A program made the translations under genes and the position numbers. A stretch of DNA of 64,000 nt, from contig JACEHZ010000211.1 of the NCBI GenBank assembly GCA_017893485.1, positions 620,001 through 684,000 of the forward strand. Direction: 5' to 3'. This stretch comes from Hemerocallis citrina. Its lineage: Eukaryota; Streptophyta; Magnoliopsida; Asparagales; Asphodelaceae. A model generated the notes under the pieces. It searched no databases, had not been told where the DNA came from, and worked only from the letters and a program-made list of their open reading frames with translations. This document shows positions 23,799 through 33,429 of this stretch, one piece after another; the first letter of the stretch is position 1; each line of letters begins with the position of its first letter.

Positions 23799-23806
23799 TA
23801 TTTATA
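23799..23806 (-). promoter_or_regulatory. TATA box of the antisense gene
   Basis: Minus-strand TATAAATA within CCTATAAATAGGGG, about 120 bp upstream of the first ATG at 23680. It suggests the antisense gene has its own promoter inside the element, separate from the LTR. Confidence 0.6.
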
Positions 23807-24779
23807 GGACCAGAGAGGGTAAAGTCACCACATGGCGACATCTAAGATCTTCTCAACCAATCGACGATCGAATCACACCGATCCGAGTCCAACCACAGTA
23901 GTAACTTGACAGCCAGATAGTCAGTTGACAACACGAACGGTTGCCACAATGTTCGGTCAACAGAAGAAACAACACCCAGGAGCAATCTCACAAACACCTT
24001 GTGAACATCTTGGAAGAGGCAATCTCACGAACACTTGGTGACTATGGTAGGGTGAGCAAAATCACAAACACTTGGTGGGCGCTATGTACACCACCAACAA
24101 AAACTCATTACTCATCAAGCTCCACTTGAGAGAAAGCCTGCTATCCCATGAAAACTCCAAGGTTGATCAAAACTCTCTTGATTAAAATCAACTCCAATGA
24201 TCGAAGCGCAATATTACTCCTACCTCAACGAGAAGACACCCCAACGGAGATGATCCAACTTTGAGCAAAAGCGAGATTTTTTGGAAGACTAGAAGATGGG
24301 TACACTCACATGAAGATGCACGTATATGTATTTGTTGCCTATACACGAAACATATATGAATATTTTTGTGTGAACCCAATCTCTAGTTCAAACTCCAAAA
24401 AACCCACAAACGAAGTCAAGAAATTAACTAAGGGTGCAAACGGGTCGGATCCGAGACCCAAAATCCGTTTAGAAGAATAAGAAAAAAAGCCCAAGGGGTG
24501 TTAACGGGTCGGATCCAAACCCAACCTTACACCCGCTCCGCTCCGCTTCTTCTCTCCTTCTTCTTCTTCGAAATTCTCCCGCCAAAGCCTCCTTCACTCC
24601 TTCGGCGAAAACCCAAGAACGGAGCTCACCTAAGCTCTTCTTCATGCCATCTTGAGCCATCGCCTCGACCAAGATGAGCTACATCAATCACCGTCGAGCC
24701 CCTACGACCATTCCAAGCCACGGTCCTCCTTGCCGAAACCCATGAGGTCCAAAAAGAGAGCTCGAAAAATTCGAACTTT
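23807..24779. other. element A region upstream of antisense gene, no gene
   Basis: Short repeats of AATCTCACGAACACTTGGTG occur near 23980-24080. Around 24430-24540 a doubled CGGGTCGGATCC segment corresponds in reverse to 28880-28975 of element B, so this is conserved family sequence. No supported ORF. Confidence 0.5.
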
Positions 24780-25345
24780 GTAGCTCAGCGAGAGCTCCAT
24801 AGCTCAGCGAGATCTCCGTAGCTTAGTGAACCCATAGCTCGGTGAAGCCTTGATAACCCGTAGCTCGGCGAGACCTCGAGTTCGTAGCTCGGCAGATTCA
24901 AAACTTTCATAGCTCGGCGAATCGATGTTAGCTCGGCGAGAACTTGAGAACCATAGCTCGGCGAAACACCGTAGCTCGGAGAAAGCTCCGAGACCACCAT
25001 AGCTCGGCGAAGAGAACCCATAGCTCAGCGGGAAACTCGAGCTCCATAGCTCGGCAAAACCCAAAAATGGCTATAGCTTGGCGAATTCGGAGCCTCCATA
25101 GCTCGGCGAGCGCTCAGACACCGTAGCTTGGCGAAACGACCTATCGCCATAGCTCGGTGGAGTTTCGAAGTCCCCATAGCTTGTCGAGAATTCAAAGTCA
25201 CCATAGTTCGGCAAAAAGCACACATAGCTCCATCCCGATGAAGCTTCTATAGTTCGGTGAGAGCTCGACGTCCATAACTCCGCAATCGCCTACTAGAGCC
25301 TCCGTCGAGCTATGCGTCGAAGGAGAAGAGAATAGCTCGGTGAAT
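24780..25345 (+). repeat. degenerate TAGCTCGGCGA tandem array (element A)
   Basis: About 20 copies of an 11-bp core TAGCTCGGCGA (variants AGCTCAGCGA, AGCTTGGCGA, AGTTCGGTGA) separated by 12-35 bp of variable sequence. Sister B carries the reverse-complement array (TCGCCGAGCTA) at 28140-28640, with other spacers. Short ORFs across it (LAELWSS and SPSYG repeats) differ by frame and strand, so coding is doubtful. Confidence 0.85.
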
Positions 25346-25988
25346 TGGTTCGTCGAGCTGAGGGGTAGAATAAGACGGCCCATCGCCGTGAGATCTCCAC
25401 AAAATGCGCGCTAGCGCCGTGATCGACGCTCAGAGATTTTTTTGGCTTGATCTCGCTTCTCCGCTGTCTGATCTCCATCAGCGGGCGAGCTGCTAGATGG
25501 TGAGCGACTCAGATCACGCCAAGATCAGTGCATCCCTGATCTGTGCCACAGATCGCTCCAAAAAGCGAGCCCAGATCTCAATAAATCAGAAAATCAATTA
25601 AAAAACATTTTTAATTCAAAATTTTAATTAAAAATTTCAAAAATAATTATTTTAATTCGGAAAAATAATTTAAAAATCCAAAAAAGTAATTAAACTTGAA
25701 TTTATTAATTATAAAATTCGAAAGAGTGATTTTGAGACTGTAAAGCATTCCATAGAATTCGGAGAAATCCGAGGAACTATGGAAAAATTCCCAGAAAATT
25801 CCAAAAAAATCGAAAAAATCCGAAAAATATGGAAAACCCCAAGAAAATATTCACTGCCTTCAGAAGCCACATATTAGTTCCAGGTATCTTCGAACACTCC
25901 GACTGCTAAGATTATTAGCCAGATTCTAAAAATAAGACGTACTACTTCCCAAAAGCCATGAAAATCGCCTTCCGGGAGTGGGGGGCTT
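25346..25988 (+). other. element A 3' non-coding region and polypurine tract
   Basis: AT-rich sequence with AATTCGGAGAAATCCG-like motifs, mirrored in B at 27295-27760. It ends with the polypurine tract GGGAGTGGGGGCTTA (25974-25988) next to the 3' LTR. No gene. Confidence 0.7.
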
Positions 25989-26615
25989 ATGATGATGGTA
26001 AAAATCACAGTAGAACAGAGCCGTAAGATCCCTGCACGGATCTCAAAACATCCACAGGCAGATTAGCCATCACAGGCCTATTTCACAAACCTAGCCCCAC
26101 TCCAAAATATGGGTTTCTCTCAAGCCCATAAAAGGTGACAGGCTAGGCCCACTAAGAGAGACACTCAGCCCATGTGGGCTAGGAGTCAAATATCTTATCT
26201 CCTAACGGGGATATCTTATCTTTTCAGGGAGGGGGGGACATGAAAGATCCAACGGTCACGATTCGATCTTTAGAATATCTCTCAGGCCTATAAATACCCC
26301 TTCCCCTCTTCAGCCACTAGGTAGTCAACAATTCATCAGTTTTCACTCTCTTAATCTCTCTCTCTTTCTGGTTCTGACTTGAGCATCGGAGGGTCTTCCG
26401 CTGGGGCCACCCCCCGGTGTTTCAGGCATTTTGCAGGTCCGCAGCCGCATCACCCATCGTCGAATTCAGATCACAGGAGGTCAATCAATGATCCAGATTC
26501 ATTCTCAGGAGCCCTAACAATTTATAACGGCCAGGTCACAGGTTTGACTTTTAGTAGTGCCCTTCATTTATTAACTCACTATCTGTTTGCTCCCACACTG
26601 AAATAAGCAGCAAAA
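25989..26615 (+). repeat. Element A 3' LTR
   Basis: Starts TGATGATGGTAAAAATCACA; ends GCAGCAAAA where the 5' LTR has GCAGCAACA, so the terminal CA dinucleotide is mutated to AA. TATA at 26289-26296. Followed by the ATAAC duplication. Confidence 0.92.
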
Positions 26616-26620
26616 ATAAC

Positions 26621-26648
26621 TTTATACAGCTGTATCAGTCTACGTAGT
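26621..26648. other. 28-bp host remnant between elements A and B
   Basis: After A's ATAAC duplication come 23 bp of host DNA and then GTAGT (26644-26648), the left duplication of B. Together with 4723-4727 and 35995 onward this reconstructs the pre-insertion site. Confidence 0.85.
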
Positions 26649-27279
26649 TGTTGCTGTTTATTTCGGTGTGGGAGCAAACAGATAGTGAGTTAATAATAGA
26701 TGGAAACTACTAAAAGTCAAACCTGTGCCTTGGCCATTAAAAGACGTTAGAACTCCTGAGATTGAATCTGGATCGTTGATTGACCTTCTGTGATCTGAAT
26801 TCGACGGTTGGTGATGTGGCCGATGGACCTGCAAAACGTCTGAAACACCGGGGGGAGGGGGGGGTGGCCCCCAGCGACAGACCCTCCGATGCTCAAGTCA
26901 GAACCAGAAAGAGAGAGTAAAAGAGTGAAAACTGGTGAATTGTTGATTACCTAGAGATTGAGGAGGGGGAAGAGTATTTATAGGTCTGAGAGACATTCTA
27001 GAAGCCGAATCGTGACCGTCAGATCTTTTATGTCTCCCCCTCTGAAGAGATAAGATATCCCTATGAGGGGATAAGATATTTGACTCCTATCCATCATGGG
27101 ATGGGTGTCTCTCTTAGTGGACCTAGTCTGTCACTTTTTATAGGCTTGAGAGAAGCCCGTGTTCTGGAATGGGCCCAGGCCTGTAAAATAGGCCTGTGAT
27201 GGCTAATTTGCATGTAAATGCTTTGAGATCCCTGTAGGAATCGTACGGCTCTGATCTGCTATGATTTTTACCATCATCA
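26649..27279 (-). repeat. Element B 3' LTR
   Basis: On the plus strand starts TGTTGCTGTTTATTTCGG and ends ACCATCATCA. TATA on the minus strand at 26975-26982. Flanked inward by TAAGCCACCACTCCC (27280-27294), the reverse complement of the polypurine tract. Confidence 0.92.
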
Positions 27280-28139
27280 TAAGCCACCACTCCCGAAAAG
27301 CAATTTTCATGGCTTTCGGGAAGTAGTTCGTCTTATTTTTAGAATCTGGCGAATAATCTGAGCAGTCGGAGTGTTCGGAAATACCTGGAACCAATCTGTA
27401 GCTTCTAAAGACAGTGAATATATTCCTGGATTTTCCATATTTTTCGGACTTTTCCGAATTTTCTGGAATTTTCTGGAATTTTCTAGGAATTTTTCCATAG
27501 TTCTTCGAATTTCTCCGAATTTTATGGAATTTTCTACAATCTCAAAACCACTCTTTCAAATTTTATAATTAATAGATTCAATTTTAATTATTTTTTGGAT
27601 TTTTTAAATTATTTTTCCGAATTAAAATAATTATTTTTGAATTTTCAATTGATTTTTCGAATTAAAATGGTTTTAAAATGTTTTTGTGGATTTATCGGAT
27701 ATGGACGCGCTTTTTGAAGAGATCTGAGGTGCACATCAGAGCTATACTGATCTTGGCATGATCTGAGTCGCCCATCATAAGGCAGCTCGCTCGCTGATGG
27801 GATCGAGCAGTTGTGATCTTAGCGTCAGCGATAGGGGCGATGTGGCCAGATCAGGGGTGCTCATCAGTCTTTGGCTCATGTGCTGAGTGAGATCAAATGG
27901 AAAAAAGGTGAGGACCGCTCTGGGGAAGAGGATGGGCGAATCTCGTGTGCCCATCTCCTTTGAGCTCGCATTTTGGAGAAATCTAATAGTGGAAAGTGTC
28001 TGTGAGAGACCCCTTAGCTCGGCCGACCATTTCACCGACCTATGGTCGATCTCTTCGATCCTGAGGGCTTGGCGAAGCCACGGGGACCTCTTGCATGCAC
28101 CGAGCCATGGGTTTTAATGCTCGTCGAGGTACCATGACG
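27280..28139 (-). other. element B polypurine tract and 3' non-coding region
   Basis: The polypurine tract at 27280-27294 (minus) is followed by TTTTCCGAATTTTCTGG-type AT-rich repeats, mirrored in A at 25560-25980. No supported gene. Confidence 0.65.
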
Positions 28140-28640
28140 TCAAAACATTTCCTCGTCGAATTCTTAACCTTGCCGAGCTATAGAGCTCGAGCTCTCGCCG
28201 AGCTATGGAGATGGAGATTTTGGCGAGCTATGGAGTCTCCGCATTTGGCGAGCTATGGGTTTTGACGAATTCGCCGAGCTATCGTGGTCGAGCTTTTGCG
28301 AAGCTACGGAGAAGGAGATTTCACCACGCTATAGACTCGCGGAGCTACGGTAGCTCGTTCGCCAAGCTACGGAGGGAGAGATCTTGCCGAGCTATGGTAG
28401 CCCGTTTCGCCGAGCTATGGCCCTCCGAAGTTTCGCCGAGCTATGGTAGCTCGTCGCCGAGCTATGGCCCTCCGAAGTTTTCTCCGAGCTATGGTAGCTC
28501 TTCGTCGAGCTATGGCCCTCCAAAGTTTTTGCCGAGCTATGGCCCTTCGAAGTTTTTCCGAGCTATGGTAGCTCGTCGCCGAGCTATGGATACAGCCACT
28601 TCGCCGAGCTATAGAGCTTTTCTCGCCGAGCTATGAACTT
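28140..28640 (-). repeat. degenerate TCGCCGAGCTATGG tandem array (element B)
   Basis: About 18 copies of (T)CGCCGAGCTA(TGG), the reverse complement of A's TAGCTCGGCGA core. Near-identical local duplications (for example the TATGGCCCTCCGAAGTTT unit three times at 28417-28520) show recent expansion. A 143-codon frame crosses it on the plus strand, but frames are open by composition. Confidence 0.85.
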
Positions 28641-29089
28641 AGCGTATTTGAGCTCTGTTTCGGGGCTTCGACGAAGTGACTGCTCGAAGAGGGGGACCAA
28701 CTGAGGAAGCTCGACGGTGGAGCAGAGATGCGAGGCTCATGGTGAGGCAAAAACCTGATGTCGGAGTCAGAGCGAAGTGGGGAAACTCAGTTGGAGCGTT
28801 GGTCGAGTTCGGGAAAAAAAAATTTGGCACCAAAATCTGAAGATGAGGAAGAAGAATAGGAGAGTGGAGCGATTTCGGGTTCGTGGGCTTAAACCCGACC
28901 CGTTAATACCCCTTTGGCCGTTCCTTTGAATTTTTTTTTGCGGGTTTGGGTTGCGAATCCGACCTGTTTGCACCCTTTTCTCCTTAGGCTCCACCGAGAG
29001 TTTCTTTTGGGGATTTTTTGAAGCTATTTTGAGCTTGGGTTTGCATATAAATTTTTATATATGTATATATTGTTGTATATATGCAACAA

Positions 29090-29092
<3 letters not shown>
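28641..29092 (-). other. element B non-coding spacer
   Basis: Contains the CGGGTTTGGGTTGCG segment near 28938 that mirrors A around 24430. No gene seen. Confidence 0.5.

Positions 29093-29147
<55 letters not shown>
29093..29147. repeat. (AT)n microsatellite
   Basis: About 27 dinucleotides. ORFs made of alternating Ile-Tyr across it are artefacts. Confidence 0.95.
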
Positions 29148-29151
<4 letters not shown>

Positions 29152-29210
29152 CTTATATGTATATACCCACCTTTTTTACTCCATCAATGTCGATTAGTGG
29201 ATCTTGCATG

Positions 29211-29221
29211 TATATAAATAG
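29211..29221 (+). promoter_or_regulatory. TATA box antisense to element B, upstream of its arrays
   Basis: TATATAAATAG on the plus strand, which is antisense for B. It sits about 40 bp before the first 60-bp array unit, in the relative place where A has its antisense TATA. This suggests the arrays are, or were, transcribed from an antisense promoter. Confidence 0.45.
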
Positions 29222-29252
29222 CCGTGCTAGGAGAGCTGTTTGCAAACTTATT

Positions 29253-30295
29253 GTTTGATCCCAATAAGTTTTTGTGGCATATTCGGGACAGAGTTGAACG
29301 TTAGAGTTTGCCGTTTGCTCCCGGCAAGCGTATGGTGACATCTCTTTGATTGAGTTGGTCCAGAAACTAATGTTTGACCCCGGCAAGTTTGTAGGAGCAA
29401 CACGTGGTTGAGTTGGCGTAGAGCTCGCTATTTGGTCCCAACGAGTTTGTGGAGACAATTTTGTGGTAGAATCGATGTAGAAACCACCGTTTGGTCCCGA
29501 CGAGTTTGGAGAGGACTCTAAGACAGAGTTGGATGTTGCACCTGCTGTTTGCACCCAGCAAGCGTGTAGAGACAACTCTGAGATTGTGTTGATATAGAAA
29601 CTGCCGTTTGATCCCGGCGAGTTTATGGAGAAAGTTCTGTGACGGAACTGAGTGTTGAACTTATTGTTTGGTCCAACAAGATTGGAGATGACTCTATGAC
29701 AGAGTTTGGTGTTACGCCTGCTATTTGCGCCCAGCAAGCGTGTAAAGATAACTCTAAGATAGGGTTGGCGTAGAAACTTCCGTTTGATCCCGACGAGTTT
29801 AGATAAGACTCTATGACAAAGTTAGATGTTGTGCCTACTGTTTGCGCCCGGCAAGCGTGTAAACTACTCTGAGATAGAGTTGTTGTAGAAACCGTCGTTT
29901 GATTCTGGCAAGTTTGTAGGGGCAACTCGTGGCTGAGTTTGCGTAGAGCTCGCTGTTTGATCCCAGCAAGTGTGTAAGGACAATTCCTTGATTGAGTAGG
30001 TCTAGAAACTGCCGTTTGACCCCGAAAAGTTTAGAGGCAACTCTGGATGGAGTTGATGTAGAAACTGCCGTTTGATCCCGGTGAGTTTTTAGAGAAGACT
30101 CCGTGATAAGGTTGATGTAGAAACTGCCATTTGATCCCCGCTAGTTTGTAGGGAGAGACTCCGTGATGGAATTGATGTAGAAACTACCGTTTGATCCCGG
30201 CGAGTTTGAAGGGAGAGACTCTGTGATGGAGTTGATTTAGAAACTGCCATTTGATCCCGGCGAGTTTGTAGGGAGAGCTATGAGATGCACTTGAG
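29253..30295. repeat. tandem array I of element B (58-62 bp units)
   Basis: About 17 units with core GTTTGATCCCGGCGAGTTTG followed by a GAGACTCTG(A/T)GATGGAGTTG-type part; starts at 29253, 29313, 29372, 29429, 29491, 29547, 29606 and onward. The minus strand is open for 194 codons at 29153-29737 and encodes imperfect repeats such as SPNSSGPNGGFYID and ELSLHACWVQTAG. Whether this is a tandem-repeat protein or a by-product of a repeat close to a multiple of three is open. Confidence 0.85.
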
Positions 30296-31140
30296 CTTGA
30301 ACTTGTTGTTTGGCCCCAGCAAGTTGTTAGTGGTGTTTGGGCGAAGACCAAGGCATTGGACTCGTTGCGAGGAGCCAACAAGTTGTTGATGGAGCCCAGG
30401 TAGAGTGCGGAGCACTGAACCATTTGTTTAGGACCAACAAGTTGTTGATGGGGCTCAAGCGGAGAGCAGAGCACTTAACTGGTTGTTTGGGACAAACAAG
30501 TTGTTGATGTAGCTCAAGCAGCAATCAGAGCATAGAACTTTCCGTTTGGAGCCAACAGGCTATCTGGTGAAGTTTGAGCGAAGACCAAGGCGTTGAACTC
30601 GTTGTTTGGAGCCAACGAGTTATTTGGTGAAGCTTGAGTGGAGACCAAGGCATTGAACTCGTTGTTTAGAGCCAACGAGCTATTTGGTGAAGCTTGAGCA
30701 GAGACCAAGGCATTGAACTCGTTGTTTGGAGCCAACGAGCTATTTGGTGAAGCTTGGGTGAAGACCAAGGCATTGTTGCATGGAGCCAACAAGTTGTTGA
30801 TGGAGCTCAAGCGGTGCGCAGAGCGCTGAACTCATTATTTGGAACCAACAAGTTGTTGATGGAGCTCAAGCGGCGAGCAGAGAGCTAAACTTGCTGTTTG
30901 GAGCCAACGAGCTATTAATGGAGCTCGAGCACCGAGCGGAGCGCTAAAATCATTGTCTGGGACCAACGAGTTGTTGATGGAGCTCAAGCGGCAAGCAGAG
31001 CGCTGAACTCGTTGTTTGGGACAAATGAGTTGTTGATGGAGCTCAAGCGGCGAGCAGAGCACTGAACTCGTTGTTTGGGACAAACGAGTTGTTGATGGAG
31101 CTCAAGCGGCGAGCAGAGATCGGGGTGTTGGACCCGTTAC
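30296..31140. repeat. tandem array II of element B (60-bp units)
   Basis: About 14 units of almost exactly 60 bp with core GTTGTTTGGAGCCAACGAG and a GATGGAGCTCAAGCGG or GGTGAAGCTTGAGCG tail. The phase shifts once near 30775. Units resemble array I around the GTTTG core, so both may derive from one ancestor. Minus-strand frame 30514-30810 encodes 20-residue repeats (NSSLAPNNEFNALV). Confidence 0.88.
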
Positions 31141-31289
31141 TCGATGTTGACGAGTGGTTGGCCGAAGGAACTCAAGTGGCGCGCAGAGCGCCAAACTCAT
31201 TTTTAGAGCGGATGAGTTGTGGATCATCTGAATCTTCCCTGTGTGGAAGTGAAGTCACTTGCTTTTATTCAACATTGAGATGATTCCAT

Positions 31290-31570
31290 TCTTCTCTTCA
31301 CTGACAAGTAGTTGCGTGCATCGAATGAGGTTCCCCGGGACACTGAGCTTGCCCTCCTTCGTGATACGCTGTGCTTGACGGAGTTGGAACTCTCCCATTT
31401 GCACGGCACTTCAAACGAGACAGAGTTGGAGGCTGCTCAAGTGAAGGTGGTCGAATAAATCTGGAGTTTGCTCGTCTAAGGAAGACTTGTCTCGAATATC
31501 ATCATCAAGAGTTGAAGCATCCTTATGGAGCTGTTAGCTGGTAGGAAGCCGGCGAGGAGTTTTGTTTCTC
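31290..31570 (+). pseudogene. antisense coiled-coil remnant in element B
   Basis: Plus-strand readable fragments TELALLRDTL, LTELELSHLHGTSNETELEA, AQVKVVE and, in another frame, LEFARLRKTCLEYHHQELKH form an acidic, leucine-rich, coiled-coil-like tail. It is antisense to B, as is the coiled-coil remnant at 10440-11162 in A. Probably what is left of the antisense gene; stops and frameshifts are present. Confidence 0.35.
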
Positions 31571-33429
31571 TTAGGTAGAGCATCCCTCCAGTGTGTATAG
31601 CTGGAAGAACATCTTTAATGACAGTTTGTTGTACAGTGTTCCCAGGACTTTCAATAGCGATTCTTAGACGTGAAACGTGGAGTCATTGTAACTTTGCTGT
31701 TGTAATGAGACTTGTAGTTTGTGGAGTGAGAAGTCTTCTACATGTCGGTGTTTTGTCCGGTGATACATTGTTTTGGGGGTTGGCTAGTCGTATGGGCTGA
31801 TTTTGGGATTGTTAGACTTTGGACTAGCTGTTTTGCATTTGCAGACATCTATAGTGCTGCTGGATCTGAACATATGAGTTTAACGATAGTTCTGTGATTT
31901 GCAGGATTCATTTCACATGCTTGACCCTTGCTGTCATGGTTGAGGTGTCATCGACGGGTTCTCTGTCACTAAATAACAGGGCCTTAAGTCTGTTGCATAT
32001 AGCATAGAGAGCTGTCGACGGTGTATAACAGAGTTTAGCATTGCTCCATCTTGAACTCAGCTAGTTGTAGGGACAACTCTGAAGAAGAGTTGTTTTCCAA
32101 ACTTGTTGTATGGGGCCTCTAACAGATTGTGAGAGTCACATCGAATGGAGAGTTGAACTTCAAGTGTTGCTTTTTACAAATGTTGCTGGAGTAACTCTGA
32201 TCCATGATTTTGGACCTATTAATTTGTTGTTGAGGAAATTTAACTACTTGCAGGAACAGATCGATGGCGAGTTGAACTCTGAACATGTGTAATTACATCT
32301 TGCGAGAGTAACTCTGAACCATGAACATGGATTCCTAACTTGTTAGTTTAAGTATTTAACAGGTTGCAGGAGCAGCTCGAATGGCAAAGCGCACTCAGAA
32401 CTTGCTTCTTTGCAAATTGACAGAGTCTCTTTTGAACCATGAACTAGACTCCGAACTGGTCGTCAAGTTGCTAACGGATTGCAGGAGCAGATCGAACGGC
32501 GAAGTGCACTGTGAACTTGCATTATTGCAAGTTGTTAGAGTCTCTGTCGAGCCGTGGGTATGGACTCCGAATCCTTCTTACGGGGAGACTCGCAACGAGT
32601 GTTTGGTGCTGCTTAAGTGTTTAAGTGTGGCACTCAACTTGTTGTTTCCGAGCCTCCACGGAAGTTTAACTAGTTGCAGGAACAGATCGATCGGTGAGTT
32701 TTGTTCTAAGCGTGAGAGGTTGCACGCTGAAACTCCCGAGTTCTGGATTCTGAACTGGCATTGCGGAAAGCTTGTAACGAGTGCCTAGAGCCGCTTTAAA
32801 TGTAAGTTGGGCATGTAGCTCGTCGTTTGTTTTAATGAATCAACAGGTTGTAGGAGCAGATCGAATGGCAAAGCACACTTTTGAACTTGTTTCATTGTAA
32901 ATTGCTGTAGTAACTTTGCACTATGGATACGAGCTCTGAACCCGTCTCGTAGGAAGCTTTTAAAGAGTTTTTGGTGTCGTTTCTGTGTACAAGTTTGGCA
33001 CCCAACTCGTTGTACTTCACAAGGTGTTCTACTTTCCAAGTCCCTGCCAATATCTCTTTGCCCCCCGGGTCTTCAAGTTGATGAGCCGTTAGGTGAATAA
33101 CTTGGTAGACCTTGCCTGAACTTGCCTGTTTTGGAGGGAGCCCCCATTATTTTGCATAGACAAAGAGAAATCTTCTGATGTACCAATGTGTTTAGGCAAG
33201 ACTATTTGTCTCCATTGAATAAGTGGAGTGGTTTCGGGCGAGGGATTCAGGTTTATTATTGTTTCATGATAAGAACTAGTTTAGACCTGGTGAAAGATGA
33301 TGTGGCAGGTTTGGAAGTTCTTGGTAGAGTTGGTTATGGCAGAGGCTTCAAGCTCGTTTACAGTTTTTGAATTATTGTGACTGCTTTTTGGTGGTGACTC
33401 GATGGCATCGAGGGGAAGAATGGAGCCCC
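31571..33429 (-). repeat. degenerate non-coding repeat block of element B
   Basis: Reverse-complement counterpart of 9240-10440 in A. GGTTGCAGGAGCAGATCGAA-like segments recur near 32255, 32365, 32480, 32675 and 32850. No supported coding region. Confidence 0.65.

Larger units (their letters stand above)
4728..26615 (+). mobile_element. Element A: non-autonomous gag-protease LTR retrotransposon (Ty3/gypsy, Tat-like)
   Basis: Bounded by perfect 5-bp target duplications ATAAC (4723-4727 and 26616-26620). LTRs are 4728-5323 and 25989-26615. After removing two nested insertions (7514-8762 and 11168-21216 with their TSDs) the element is about 10.6 kb. It encodes gag plus a retroviral-type protease frame but no reverse transcriptase, RNase H or integrase. 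It must therefore have depended on an autonomous partner. An antisense spliced gene and a tandem array occupy the place of pol. Sister element B has the same architecture, so the missing pol is a family trait and not a private deletion. Tat-lineage assignment is an inference from gag/protease style and the antisense gene. Confidence 0.85.

Noticed and set aside
28205..28636. 143-codon ORF with SPSYG repeats
   Set aside because: Derived from the TCGCCGAGCTATGG array; the sister array in A reads differently and on other frames.
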